Shown: positions 18,010 through 26,615, counted from the first letter of the stretch. The stretch is DNA of 59,798 bases from Bacteroidaceae bacterium (GCA_016280855.1 JAEEHP010000182.1:1-59798); one strand, 5' to 3'. The notes: generated by a model from the letters alone, not told the origin. Numbers and translations: made by a program.

Positions 18010-18056
18010 GCGTTAATTCGTTTAATTCGTTGTCTTTAAAAAACGAATTCTGCGCC
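18010..18056 (+). ncRNA. Possible small structured RNA or antisense leader
   Basis: Immediately after the orphan promoter, GGCG...AATTCGTT (18010-18031) can pair with AACGAATT...CGCC (18042-18056), with a short internal loop. There is no open reading frame of note and no T-run, so it could instead be the 3' hairpin of the minus-strand gene at 18082-18939. Speculative. Confidence 0.25.
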
Positions 18057-18081
18057 AGCTGATATATCATTGTATATTTTG

Positions 18082-18939
18082 TCAGCACAGTCGCAGGCCG
18101 TCTGGCTCGATGGTAATGAGGTGCCGTTTGTAGAGGTCGCCGACAGCTTTCTTGAACACCTTCTTGCTGACGCCAAATACGGCGTAGATCTCTTCGGCAG
18201 GACTCTTGTCGCCGAGGGGTGTACGGCCGCCGTTGGTTTGGAGATGTTGCAGGAGGATGTCGCTGAAATCGACGACAGCGCGCTGCCCTTTCTTCTGGAG
18301 GCTGAGGTCGATCTTGCCGTCGGGTCGCACCTGTTTGACGTAGGCAGTGACGCGGTCGCCGCTGCGTAGCGGACGGAAGATTTCGTCGTCGAAGAGCAGG
18401 CCGGCATACATATTGTCCACGATAGCCTTGAAGCCGAGGTCGGTCTTCTGCCAGATGAGCAGTTCGACCTCGTCGCCGCCGTGGTAGGGTGGATAGTCGG
18501 TGCTAAGGTATCGTTCGACCTTGGCGGAAGCCATGATTCGGTAGGTCTCTGGGTCGAGGTGTACGTGAACGAGGTAGCTGCGGTCCTTCTGCATCTTCAT
18601 CTTCTGCTCGCGGAAAGGCACAAAAAGGTCTTTGAGAAGTCCCCAATCGAGGAAGGCACCGAAGTTGTTGACCCACGCCACTTGAAGCCAGGCGAAGTCG
18701 CCGACCTGTGCCAAAGGTGTTTCGGTGGTAGCCACGAGGCGTTCCTCGCTGTCGAGATACACAAAAACGTCGATTTCATCGCCTATTTTCAGACCTTTGG
18801 GAACCAGCTTCGCAGGAAGCAGGATGTCTTCGGGACCACCTGAGAGGTAGGCTCCGTGCTCGGCAAAGCGCACGACAGTGAGGCGGTTCGTGCGGCCCAG
18901 GGCGAGTTTGGGTAAATTATGCTCCATCACAAACAACAT
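18082..18939 (-). CDS. S1-domain RNA-binding protein, CvfB family
   Basis: 285 residues with three S1-like OB modules followed by a winged-helix domain, the CvfB/YitL layout. The first module has LGRTNRLTVVRFAEHGAYL and 'ILLPAKLVP', the second AWLQVAWVNNFGAFLDWGLLKDLFVPF, and the third GDRVTAYVKQVRPDGKIDLSL. The last 60 residues (PAEEIYAVFGVSKKVFKKAVGDLYKRHLI) form the winged helix. Family members bind RNA and affect virulence-factor or stress expression in Firmicutes, and the role here is unknown. The start ATG directly follows the lolD stop codon. An internal ATG at 18927 is an alternative. It is last in the antiporter-lolD-cvfB unit. Confidence 0.85.
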   Translation of the reverse strand: MLFVMEHNLPKLALGRTNRLTVVRFAEHGAYLSGGPEDILLPAKLVPKGLKIGDEIDVFVYLDSEERLVATTETPLAQVGDFAWLQVAWVNNFGAFLDWGLLKDLFVPFREQKMKMQKDRSYLVHVHLDPETYRIMASAKVERYLSTDYPPYHGGDEVELLIWQKTDLGFKAIVDNMYAGLLFDDEIFRPLRSGDRVTAYVKQVRPDGKIDLSLQKKGQRAVVDFSDILLQHLQTNGGRTPLGDKSPAEEIYAVFGVSKKVFKKAVGDLYKRHLITIEPDGLRLC

Positions 18940-19623
18940 TTATTGATTACTGTTTTCTTCGGATGGTTGCTCCACGCCAATCAGTCCGTCCTTCATTTGG
19001 ATGGTGCGGTCGGTGGTGGCAGCGAGCTGCTCGTCGTGGGTGACGATGACAAAGGTTTGTCCCAGCTCATCGCGGAGGCGGAAGAAGAGGGAATGGAGCT
19101 CGGCTTTGTTAGCGCTGTCGAGACTACCGCTGGGTTCGTCGGCGAGGACGACGGCAGGCTTGTTGACGAGAGCCCGTGCCACGGCTACGCGCTGTTTCTC
19201 ACCTCCCGAGAGTTCGGCGGGTTTGTGTGTAGCGCGGTCGCTGAGTCCCATGAAGGCAAGCAGTTCCTCTGCCCGCTTGTGGGCTTCCTTGCGGCTGCGA
19301 CCAGCGATGAGAGCCGGTATCATGACGTTCTCAAGTGCCGTGAACTCAGGCAGGAGCTGATGGAACTGAAAGACGAAGCCTATCTCCTGGTTGCGGAAAC
19401 GTGCGAGAGCCTTCTGCGACAGACGGCTGACGTCAGTATTGTTGATGACGACCGAACCGCTGTCGGCACGGTCGAGCGTTCCCATGATTTGCAACAAGGT
19501 TGTTTTGCCGGCACCGCTGGGACCGACGATGCTGACGATTTCGCCTCGTTCGATGTCGAGGTCGATGCCTTTGAGCACTTGCAATGAGCCGAAGCTCTTG
19601 GTGATTCCTCTTAGTTGTATCAT
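18940..19623 (-). CDS. lolD: ABC transporter ATP-binding protein, LolD family
   Basis: 227-residue ATPase. Walker A is GPSGAGKTT, the Q-loop follows near [12 protein letters not shown], the signature is [15 protein letters not shown], Walker B is [12 protein letters not shown], and the switch His is in [10 protein letters not shown]. The [17 protein letters not shown] segment is characteristic of the LolD/MacB branch, which drives lipoprotein release or macrolide/toxin efflux together with FtsX-like permeases. No permease is encoded next to it, so its partner is elsewhere. It lies 80 bp downstream of the antiporter gene, and that gap is filled with AT-rich repeats (ACAATTTG, TCGTCATTC). It abuts the S1-domain gene (TAA-ATG). 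Confidence 0.88.
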   Translation of the reverse strand: MIQLRGITKSFGSLQVLKGIDLDIERGEIVSIVGPSGAGKTTLLQIMGTLDRADSGSVVINNTDVSRLSQKALARFRNQEIGFVFQFHQLLPEFTALENVMIPALIAGRSRKEAHKRAEELLAFMGLSDRATHKPAELSGGEKQRVAVARALVNKPAVVLADEPSGSLDSANKAELHSLFFRLRDELGQTFVIVTHDEQLAATTDRTIQMKDGLIGVEQPSEENSNQ

Positions 19624-19703
19624 CTATTTATTGGACAATTGGACAATTTACAATTTGACAATTTATTATTCATCACTCGTCATTCGTCATTCATCATTCG
19701 TTC
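19624..19703. repeat. Simple-sequence repeats between antiporter and lolD genes
   Basis: Tandem words GGACAATT/ACAATTTG (19633-19665) then ATTCATCACTCGTCATTCG-type words (about 19668-19700), of the same style as the other intergenic repeats in this window. Confidence 0.65.
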
Positions 19704-21800
19704 CTATTTTCTCAGTTTTTGCAGCCATTCCTCGAAAAGGAGTTGGCGCTGGGTAACGCTTTGGCCGTTGGGAGCAAAGATGGATAGGGATTCCTGCGGA
19801 TCGCCATACTGGTCGGGATAGAGCAGGATGACGCTGGTCTGCGCGAAATGGCGGGCCATGAAAGCGGGTATCGTGCCTTGAGCCGGCGTGTGGGAGATAA
19901 AACCGGCTCGCGAGGAGATGATGACAATCAGATGGTCGGGCTCGGTCTCAGCCGGCAGACGGGTGAGCAGGTTGCCGAAGCCGGGCTCCACGCGCACCTC
20001 CATGATGACCGACGGATGATGCTCCGTCAGGTACTCCTTGATGTAATAGCCGGTATCGCCCTTGGTGTGGAAGCGCATGGGCTGGCCCGTCAGTTCGCCA
20101 ATGCGACAGAGGTGTTCGAGCCATTTGTAGAACCCCACTTCATATTCCGCCATCGGGGGCACGGCAACGACGATGCGCCTGATGGTTCCGGGTGGCATCG
20201 TCATGCGAACGAGGAGCACTTCGCGGTGGGTTGTAGCGAGCACGCTTTGCGCAATGACGCCCAGCTTGCCTGCCAGCTGCCGCTCCTCATTCTCGTGCAT
20301 GCCGAGGATAATTTCGCCAGCATCGATTTCCTTCATGGTATGTGTGATGGCGCTGGCCACGTTGGAGCTGATGCGGCTCATGGTGGACATGGTGACGTTG
20401 GCGGCCGCAGCTATCTCGCGTGCCCTCTCCAGGTTCTGCTGTCCCTGTGCACGGAGCACGTCATCGGGGTCGTCGTCCATGGACACGGCAAGCCCCATGA
20501 TGCTGTCGGGGATGCGCGGGTTGCGAATCAAGATGGACAGCTGCGTCAGGGCGTCTACGGTTTGCGGATAGGCGTAGGCGGTGAGGCACTTGCCGTGGTA
20601 GCTACCGCGGTTGCGCTCCATCTCGTTGGTGCGCAAAGCCAGCTGGCGAGCGCCCTTGCCTGTAGCCAGGGAACTGATGATGCAGGAGAACAGGATGAGA
20701 AGGACGGTGGCATTGAGCACTTCGGCATTCATCAGCTCGACGCCCGGTTGAGTGCCGATCATCACGATGGCCAGGGCGCCTGCGGCATGTGAGTTGGTGA
20801 GGCCGAACATCATCAGGCGGTCGGCACGCGGCAGGCGCTGCAGGCGCTGCATCACAAAGGCTGCCAGCCACTTGCCAGCGGTAGCAGCGGCGATGATGAC
20901 GGCACAGAGCTTAAGGAAGCGGGCATCGCTGACGAGAATGCCTACGTCGATGATCATGCCAACACCGATGAGGAACCACGGCACGAAGAGCGCATTGCCC
21001 ACGAACTCAATCCTCGACATGAGCGGCCCACCGTGCGGGATGATACGATTGAGAACGAGGCCTGCCAAGAACGCTCCGAGCAGACCTTCGAGACCGACAG
21101 CAGAGGCCAGGAAGGCACTGATGAAGACCAGGGCGAGGACGAAGATGTACTGCGTCACAGCATCCTCGTTGCGGCGGAGGAAGAAACGTCCGATTTTGGG
21201 GAAGAAATAGGATACACCTAATATATATATAACTATGCCGACAGCGAAGAGCAGCCAATACCCAACGCCGCCACCACCACGCTCGTTCTGCACCACAATG
21301 GCCAACAACAGCAAGGCTCCGAAGGAGGCCATGGCCGTGCCGATGATGGAATAGACGACACTCGGATGCTTGCCCAAGCCGTAGCGACCGACGATGGGAT
21401 AGGTGACAAGGGTGTGGGAAGCCAGAATGCAGCTCAGCATCAGTGAGGTCTGCAAGCTGAAATGCAGGACGTACAGCGCAACGACGAGACCCAATACGGC
21501 CGGAATGAGAAACGTGAGCAAGCCGAAGCCCACACCTTTGCGACCGTGACGGCGGAAGCTGCCCATGTCCATCTCCAAACCGGCCAAGAACATGATATAG
21601 TAGATGCCCACCTGTCCGAAGAGCTCAAAGGAGGCATCGTGGGCCAGAACATTGAAACCATGCTCGCCCAGCAACACACCGGCCAGGATGAGGCCGATGA
21701 TGTGCGGCACGTGCAGACGCCGGAAAATAATGGGCGCCAGCAGCAATACGAGGAGCATGACGAGGAAAATCCACGTCGGATTTGTTATCAATGGTTCCAT
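19704..21800 (-). CDS. Cation:proton antiporter, CPA2/KefB type, with cytosolic domain
   Basis: 698 residues. The first roughly 400 contain about 12 membrane helices of the Na+/H+ exchanger fold (LHVPHIIGLILAGVLLGEHG, IMFLAGLEMD, LLGAFLAGLVLNRIIP), which place it in CPA2. The remaining roughly 290 residues are soluble and resemble universal-stress-protein-like domains (LSILIRNPRIPDSIMGLAVSM, VLLVRMTMPPGTIRRIVVAVPP) rather than a TrkA-N domain. It probably exchanges Na+ or K+ for protons at the inner membrane. The -7 box at 21809-21816 is so close that the mRNA would be nearly leaderless for a start at 21800. An internal ATG at codon 15 is an alternative start. It is first in a unit with lolD and the S1-domain gene. 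Confidence 0.88.
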   Translation of the reverse strand: MEPLITNPTWIFLVMLLVLLLAPIIFRRLHVPHIIGLILAGVLLGEHGFNVLAHDASFELFGQVGIYYIMFLAGLEMDMGSFRRHGRKGVGFGLLTFLIPAVLGLVVALYVLHFSLQTSLMLSCILASHTLVTYPIVGRYGLGKHPSVVYSIIGTAMASFGALLLLAIVVQNERGGGGVGYWLLFAVGIVIYILGVSYFFPKIGRFFLRRNEDAVTQYIFVLALVFISAFLASAVGLEGLLGAFLAGLVLNRIIPHGGPLMSRIEFVGNALFVPWFLIGVGMIIDVGILVSDARFLKLCAVIIAAATAGKWLAAFVMQRLQRLPRADRLMMFGLTNSHAAGALAIVMIGTQPGVELMNAEVLNATVLLILFSCIISSLATGKGARQLALRTNEMERNRGSYHGKCLTAYAYPQTVDALTQLSILIRNPRIPDSIMGLAVSMDDDPDDVLRAQGQQNLERAREIAAAANVTMSTMSRISSNVASAITHTMKEIDAGEIILGMHENEERQLAGKLGVIAQSVLATTHREVLLVRMTMPPGTIRRIVVAVPPMAEYEVGFYKWLEHLCRIGELTGQPMRFHTKGDTGYYIKEYLTEHHPSVIMEVRVEPGFGNLLTRLPAETEPDHLIVIISSRAGFISHTPAQGTIPAFMARHFAQTSVILLYPDQYGDPQESLSIFAPNGQSVTQRQLLFEEWLQKLRK

Positions 21801-21808
21801 TTCGGGGA

Positions 21809-21816
21809 CAAAGGTA
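21809..21816 (-). promoter_or_regulatory. -7 promoter element of the antiporter
   Basis: The reverse strand reads TACCTTTG, ending only 9 bp before the start codon at 21800. Confidence 0.6.
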
Positions 21817-21818
21817 AT

Positions 21819-21960
21819 AAAAAGTTGAAAGTTGAAAGTTGAAAGTTGAAAGTTTTTAATAAAAAGTTGAAAGTTCTTCGCAAACGGAGCTTTGCAAGCG
21901 TCGGAAGGAGCGTTCTTGAAGGGTCAAGCGACCAAGGTCGAGCGAAAAGTTGAAAGTTTT
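21819..21960. repeat. Dispersed intergenic repeat, copy 2
   Basis: Four to five GTTGAAA words in tandem, then the core AGTTCTTCGCAAACGGAGC...GCAAGCGTCGGAAGGAGCG shared with 17170-17205. A further stretch GAAGGGTCAAGCGACC...GAGCG resembles 15398-15425. Confidence 0.75.
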
Positions 21961-22004
21961 TGGAAAATGAAGAGTTTTTCGTCATCGGATTGGGCAAAAA
22001 GATG

Positions 22005-22012
22005 TATCTTTG
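22005..22012 (+). promoter_or_regulatory. -7 promoter element of the GH43 gene
   Basis: TATCTTTG, 25 bp before the start codon at 22037. Confidence 0.7.
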
Positions 22013-22036
22013 CCCTCGAATAACGCAAAAGCCTAC

Positions 22037-23092
22037 ATGATGAAACGTTTTTTCCTCATCCTCGCGCTGAATATGTCTGCGCTCATCGTCGCTCAGGCAC
22101 AAGCGCCTAAGAGCATCGTCCCGCTGGCCGACCCTTATATCCTGTTGGACGGCGACACCTATTATGCCTACGGCACCCGTTCTGCCGACGGCATCGAGTA
22201 CTGGACATCGAAAGACCTGCAGGTGTGGAAGCGCGGAGGTCTGGCCTTGAACAAGAACAACACAACGGAGAAGCAATGGTTCTGGGCGCCGGAAGTCTAT
22301 AAGCTGGACGACCGGTACGTGATGTACTACTCGGCCAACGAGCATCTGTTCGTCGCCACGGCCGACTCGCCCAAAGGCCCGTTCAAGCAGGTCGGAGGCT
22401 ACATGATGCAGGAGGTCATCGGCGAGGAGAAATGTATCGACTCGAGCATGTTCACGGATGACGACGGCACACACTACCTGTTCTTCGTGCGCTTCACCGA
22501 CGGCAACTGCATCTGGATGTGCCAGTTGGAGGACGACGCCATGACCCCCATCAAGAGCACGCTGCGCCATTGCCTGAGCGTCTCCTCGTCGTGGGAGTCG
22601 AAGATGGGACGGGTATGCGAAGGACCGTTTGTCACGAAGCACGACGGCCTGTACTACCTCACCTATTCGGCCAACGACTACCAGAGTCAGGACTACGGCG
22701 TCGGTTTCGCCATGGCACGGACGTTGAAAGCCTCGTGGAGCAAATCAGCGACAAATCCCATCCTCCGTCGTCGCGACGACCTCTTCGGCACAGGCCACCA
22801 CTCGTTATTCACCGACAAGGACGGCCAACAGCGTATCGTGTTCCACGCCCACGACAGCCAGACTGCCATTCATCCGCGCAGGATGTATATCGGAAACGTC
22901 GGTTTCATCGGGCGAAACCTCTATGTTACCGATGATCCCATCATCCGTCCGAGCAACGAAGCCCTTGACGTCATAGACAATAACGTTGCACCCACAACGG
23001 ATGTAGGGTGGTACAATCTATTGGGGCAGCGATTGGAAAGAAATGCGCGGGGTATCATCGTCAGCGCGCAAGGGAAAAAACGCGTTCGCTGA
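22037..23092 (+). CDS. Secreted glycoside hydrolase family 43-like enzyme
   Basis: 351 residues with a signal peptide (MMKRFFLILAL...AQAQ) and a five-bladed propeller of GH43 type. The three expected catalytic acids are visible: Asp in LADPYILLDGDTYYAYGT (base), Asp in IDSSMFTDDDGTHYLF (pKa modulator) and Glu in VCEGPFVTKHDGLYYLTYS (acid). Family members cleave beta-xylosides, alpha-L-arabinofuranosides or galactans, and the specificity is open here. The C-terminus WYNLLGQRL...GIIVSAQGKKRV matches the short Prevotella sorting tail seen on the GH95 enzyme. The start is placed after the promoter at 22005-22012; an upstream in-frame ATG at 22010 overlaps the promoter and is rejected. Confidence 0.87.
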   Translation: MMKRFFLILALNMSALIVAQAQAPKSIVPLADPYILLDGDTYYAYGTRSADGIEYWTSKDLQVWKRGGLALNKNNTTEKQWFWAPEVYKLDDRYVMYYSANEHLFVATADSPKGPFKQVGGYMMQEVIGEEKCIDSSMFTDDDGTHYLFFVRFTDGNCIWMCQLEDDAMTPIKSTLRHCLSVSSSWESKMGRVCEGPFVTKHDGLYYLTYSANDYQSQDYGVGFAMARTLKASWSKSATNPILRRRDDLFGTGHHSLFTDKDGQQRIVFHAHDSQTAIHPRRMYIGNVGFIGRNLYVTDDPIIRPSNEALDVIDNNVAPTTDVGWYNLLGQRLERNARGIIVSAQGKKRVR

Positions 23093-23119
23093 CGCAGAAC
23101 AAGGCGGCGCCTTGAAGCT

Positions 23120-23563
23120 TTAATCAAAATAATTCATAATCTCGTCGGGTGTGAACCCTCGTCCTGCGGCGTAGCGCATGAGTTTGCCACGTCTTATGTA
23201 TTCGTCCTCATCGGATAGCGTGCGTGCTTTCTGCTGCAGCACGCCTTCCAGCACACGCCTGTATTCTTCTTCGGACAGTTCAGCGAGCGCCTCGCTGATG
23301 TCCTTTGCCGGGAGTCCTTTCATACGCAGAGCCTGCTGGATCTTGAGTCTTCCCCAATGTGCGAAGCGTAACTGATCGGAGGCATAGGCACGACAATAAC
23401 GAGCACAATCGAGATAGCCCTCATCGTATAGGCGGTCGATGAGGCGGTCGATGTCTTCAACAGGCAAGGCGACTCGCTGCAGCTTCTGGCGAATCTCGCT
23501 CTCGCAATGTTCGCTCATGCTGCAGAGAGCCGCCATGCGACTCAGCGCGGAATCGTAATCCAT
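23120..23563 (-). CDS. recX: Regulatory protein RecX
   Basis: 147-residue all-helical protein that modulates RecA filaments. It shows the RecX three-helix repeat pattern: ALSRMAALCSMSEHCESEIRQKL, VEDIDRLIDRLYDEGYLDCARYCRAYA, WGRLKIQQALRMKGL and 'RRGKLMRYAAGRGFTPDEI'. The ATG follows the rubredoxin stop codon directly, so the two genes are cotranscribed. It is convergent with the GH43 gene, and the 27-bp gap contains a GC-rich palindrome (CAAGGCG-g-CGCCTTG, 23100-23114). Confidence 0.9.
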   Translation of the reverse strand: MDYDSALSRMAALCSMSEHCESEIRQKLQRVALPVEDIDRLIDRLYDEGYLDCARYCRAYASDQLRFAHWGRLKIQQALRMKGLPAKDISEALAELSEEEYRRVLEGVLQQKARTLSDEDEYIRRGKLMRYAAGRGFTPDEIMNYFD

Positions 23564-23725
23564 TTACTCTTCAGCGGTAAAGTCTTCCTTGCCCACGCCG
23601 CAGATGGGGCACACCCAATCCTCGGGGAGGTCTTCGAAAGCGGTGCCGGGAGCTATGCCGTTGTCGGGATCGCCGAGTTCGGGGTCATAGACGTAGCCAC
23701 AAGGGTCGCAAACATACTTTTTCAT
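23564..23725 (-). CDS. Rubredoxin
   Basis: 53-residue one-iron electron carrier. Iron ligands are the four Cys in Y-V-C-D-P-C-G-Y and W-V-C-P-I-C-G. The surrounding pattern ([25 protein letters not shown]) is a textbook rubredoxin. It probably feeds electrons to rubrerythrin or another peroxide- or oxygen-scavenging enzyme in this anaerobe. An upstream in-frame ATG at 23818 overlaps the promoter and adds a non-homologous 31 residues, so 23725 is used. It is cotranscribed with recX. Confidence 0.95.
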   Translation of the reverse strand: MKKYVCDPCGYVYDPELGDPDNGIAPGTAFEDLPEDWVCPICGVGKEDFTAEE

Positions 23726-23791
23726 AGTCTTAATCTTGTTTTGAGGTGAATAATGGCGGCAGTTGGCCGCAGGTTTAATCGGTTTCGGCGG

Positions 23792-23799
23792 CAAAGGTA
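23792..23799 (-). promoter_or_regulatory. -7 promoter element of rubredoxin-recX
   Basis: The reverse strand reads TACCTTTG, 66 bp before the rubredoxin start. Confidence 0.7.
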
Positions 23800-23858
23800 A
23801 TACTTTTCTTGAAAGCAAAACGTTTTTACCGTAAAATATTTTTGTTCGTTAGCAGTTT

Positions 23859-26390
23859 TTAGTGTTTTGTCAGCATTTTCAGCTTGGCCGGCTTGAGACC
23901 TTCGGCTGTGGCGGTGAGGGTTACGGCATTGGGTTGCAGTCCGGCACGGAGGATGGCGAGGCAGCGACCCTCGTAGAGGCGGCGGTGGTCTGTCTGCGTG
24001 AGTTCGTCGCTGTAGTGGTCGCCGGAGGAGACGGCAGCGAGGGTGGCGCCGCTGACGGTGAAGTGAACGTCGGCAGCAGCATTAGGCACGACGCGGCCTT
24101 TCTTGTCGATGGCTTCGACGCGGACATGCTGAAGGTCGAGGCCGTCGGCACGCCAATCGGCATTGTCGGGAACGAGCCTTAGTGCTACGGCTTGGCCGGC
24201 TGTTTCTACACGATGGCGGGCGACGACTTTACCATTAGTGCGTCCGAGGGCTTCGATATAGCCGGGCTGGTAGGTCAGCTTATCCCAACGTATCTGGTTG
24301 CGCACCTTCGGGTTGGCGCGGTCGTTCTGCTTCGTGCCGAGGCTCTTGCCGTTGACGATGATCTCCACCTCGTCGCAGTTGGTGTAAACGGTGAGGTTCA
24401 GCTCCTCGCCTGCCGTTCGCGTCCAATGGTCGGTGAGGCTACGGATGCGTTGCTGCACGCCGTTCCACTCGATGGGGCGGCTCTGCTCCTGGAAGCAGAG
24501 GTGTACGGTGGGCTCGTCCGTGAAGATGCTTTTGGCCAAATAGGCATTGGGTTTCGTCGTCAGGTCGATATAGAACACGCCTTGCGCCCATCCCTTGGCG
24601 GGCCATCCCTGGCTCTCGCCAAGGTAGTCGATAGCACCCCAGTAGGCGAGGCCTATGACACGGTCGAGGTTCATCTCGTAGTAGTTGGGTCCCATGGCTG
24701 CTGTGGTGGCTTCGCTCTGATAGAACATCATCCAAGGGAACTTTTGTCCGTCGCCCGGGAAATACATATAACGATAGTTGTAAGCAGCGATGTCGGTTTC
24801 CATGACCAAGGGTGCTGGCAGCGAGTCGGTTTCCTGCGAACGGCCGCGGGGGTGCATTGCCACGGTGATGAGGCGCGAGTCGTCGTAGCGCTTCAGCAGC
24901 GGTTTCATCATGCGATAGGGCGTGACGCCCCAGTCGGCGTAAGGGATATTCCAGTAGGTCTGCAGCTCGTTGCCGAGGCTCCAGAAGACGATGCTTGGAT
25001 GGTTGCGGTCGCGACGGATCCATTCGGGCAGGTCGATCTGCCATTGCTTCGTCCAATCCACGCGGCCTCCAATGTACTGCGTGAGCCATTTGTCGTAGAG
25101 CTCATCCACGACGAGAATACCCAACGAGTCGCAGAGGTCAAGGAGGCTCTCGGAATAGGGATTATGACTGGTTCGTATGTGATTGAATCCGAACTCCTTC
25201 AGCAGCCGCAGCCGCTTCTCGATGGCACGGGGGTATGCGGCGGCACCGAGGGCGCCGAGGGTGTGGTGGTTGGCGATGCCTTTAAGGATGACCTTGCGGC
25301 CGTTGAGCTTCATCCCGAAGTCGGGGGAGAAGTCCAACTGGCGGATGCCGAACCGCGAGCGGACGCAGTCGGCCACGGAGCCGTCGGCGCGTAGGATGCT
25401 GACTTCGGCGGTATAGAGGTAGGGGTCGTCGAGGTCCCAGAGATGGGCAGCTTCGAGGTGAATGGCGGGCAGGGCATACTCGCGGGTTCGTTGGTTGCCG
25501 CGGAAGGGCAGGCTGCTGGTCTGCTCGGCGACGAGGCGGCCATCGCGGTCGAAGATGCGGGTCAAGAGGGTGAGGGCCTTGGCATTGCGCTCGTTACAGG
25601 TCAGCTCGGCGAAGAGGGTGATCTCGGCGGGAAAACCGCCGAGCACACTACCCGAAGAGGAGGAACCAGAAGAAACAGAAGGAGAAGAAACGGAAAAGGA
25701 GGAAGCGGGAGAGGAGGAAGAGGGGGAGGAGGGAAGGGAGAGGGGCTTTGATAGGATGCGGAGGGGGTGGCGGGTGAAGAAGAGGGAGGGATCGGTGATG
25801 ACGAGGTGAACGTCGCGATAGAGGCCGGCGCCAGTGTACCAGCGGCTATTGCTGGGCGTGCGTGTGTCGGCCTTGACAGCCAGCACGTTAGGCTCGTCCC
25901 AGCGCAGCAGCTTGGAGATGTCGGCCTCAAAGCCTAAGTAGCCATAGTCCGTCTTGCCTATGAATTGTCCGTTGAGATAGGCGTCGCCGACGTAGAGGAT
26001 GCCTTCGAAATCCACGAGCACACGTCGTCCTCGCCAAGTTTCGTCGGGCGTGAACGTCTTACGGTACCAACCGATGCCCATTTCCTTGAAACCTCTGGAT
26101 GACAGGCGGCTCCGTACATTGGCACCCGGGTCGCTCGCATCGGGTCGCTCATCCGCGCCAGGCACTACCCATGGTTGTTCGATCTGGAAGTCGTGGGGGA
26201 GGTTGACGTCGCGCCAGGCGGCATCGTCGTAGTTCAAGGCTTCGGCGCCCTCGACATCACCGGCATGGAACTTCCAGCCGAAGTTGAAGAGTATGTGTTG
26301 GCGTGATGCGGTCGGCGTGGCTTCGGGAGCGGCTGTGGCGATGCTGAGCGATGTCAAGCATAAGGTCAACAGGCAAAAGATTCTTTTCAT
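23859..26390 (-). CDS. Secreted glycoside hydrolase family 2 (beta-galactosidase/beta-glucuronidase type)
   Basis: 843 residues. A signal peptide (MKRIFCLLTLCL...AAP) is followed by the GH2 sugar-binding domain (WRDVNLPHDFQIE, GIGWYRKTF, ILYVGDAYLNGQFIG), an Ig-like domain, the TIM barrel (GIANHHTLGALG, RTSHNPYSESLLDLCDSLGILVVDE) and C-terminal Ig-like domains. The acid/base is E475 in SLGNE and the probable nucleophile is E560 in YQSEATT. The set of domains fits exo-beta-galactosidases of polysaccharide-utilisation systems. An in-frame Ser/Pro-rich stretch (DNA 25655-25745, purine-only on the plus strand) interrupts the first Ig region and is unlikely to be structured. It is divergent from the polyene operon. 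Confidence 0.9.
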   Translation of the reverse strand: MKRIFCLLTLCLTSLSIATAAPEATPTASRQHILFNFGWKFHAGDVEGAEALNYDDAAWRDVNLPHDFQIEQPWVVPGADERPDASDPGANVRSRLSSRGFKEMGIGWYRKTFTPDETWRGRRVLVDFEGILYVGDAYLNGQFIGKTDYGYLGFEADISKLLRWDEPNVLAVKADTRTPSNSRWYTGAGLYRDVHLVITDPSLFFTRHPLRILSKPLSLPSSPSSSSPASSFSVSSPSVSSGSSSSGSVLGGFPAEITLFAELTCNERNAKALTLLTRIFDRDGRLVAEQTSSLPFRGNQRTREYALPAIHLEAAHLWDLDDPYLYTAEVSILRADGSVADCVRSRFGIRQLDFSPDFGMKLNGRKVILKGIANHHTLGALGAAAYPRAIEKRLRLLKEFGFNHIRTSHNPYSESLLDLCDSLGILVVDELYDKWLTQYIGGRVDWTKQWQIDLPEWIRRDRNHPSIVFWSLGNELQTYWNIPYADWGVTPYRMMKPLLKRYDDSRLITVAMHPRGRSQETDSLPAPLVMETDIAAYNYRYMYFPGDGQKFPWMMFYQSEATTAAMGPNYYEMNLDRVIGLAYWGAIDYLGESQGWPAKGWAQGVFYIDLTTKPNAYLAKSIFTDEPTVHLCFQEQSRPIEWNGVQQRIRSLTDHWTRTAGEELNLTVYTNCDEVEIIVNGKSLGTKQNDRANPKVRNQIRWDKLTYQPGYIEALGRTNGKVVARHRVETAGQAVALRLVPDNADWRADGLDLQHVRVEAIDKKGRVVPNAAADVHFTVSGATLAAVSSGDHYSDELTQTDHRRLYEGRCLAILRAGLQPNAVTLTATAEGLKPAKLKMLTKH
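25655..25745. repeat. Polypurine tract coding a Ser/Pro-rich insertion in the GH2 enzyme
   Basis: About 90 bp of almost pure G/A on the plus strand (GAGGAAGAGGGGGAGGAGG-like words), read on the minus strand as Ser/Pro-rich low-complexity sequence. It can form triplex or slipped DNA and is likely length-variable. Confidence 0.7.
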
Positions 26391-26429
26391 AATGGCGTTA
26401 TTTTTAGCTTGTTATTTCATTTCTGCGCA

Positions 26430-26437
26430 CAAAGATA
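26430..26437 (-). promoter_or_regulatory. -7 promoter element of the GH2 gene
   Basis: The reverse strand reads TATCTTTG, about 40 bp before the start codon. Confidence 0.7.
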
Positions 26438-26489
26438 GACATTATTTGCTAACTTCGAGTCTTTTTGAGCGACTTTTTTGGCCTTTTTC

Positions 26490-26585
26490 GTCACTTTTTG
26501 TCACCTCGTCACACTCCGTCACGCCATCCGTCACAATCTATTTTCCTTATTTGCAGCTCTCTACAGGCACCTGTGACGATGTGAC
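26490..26585. promoter_or_regulatory. Cluster of GTCAC/GTGAC sites (possible operator array)
   Basis: GTCAC starts at 26490, 26500, 26508, 26518 and 26530, and the inverse GTGACGA at 26573 and 26581. Spacing is 8-12 bp, close to one helical turn. It sits between the two divergent promoters. No regulator is assigned. Confidence 0.4.
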
Positions 26586-26615
26586 GACTTTTTAGTGTTT
26601 CTCGCGCGAGAGAAT

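Noticed and set aside
23100..23114. Bidirectional terminator between GH43 and recX
   Set aside because: The palindrome CAAGGCG-g-CGCCTTG has almost no loop, and no T-run follows on either side, so it is noted but not called.
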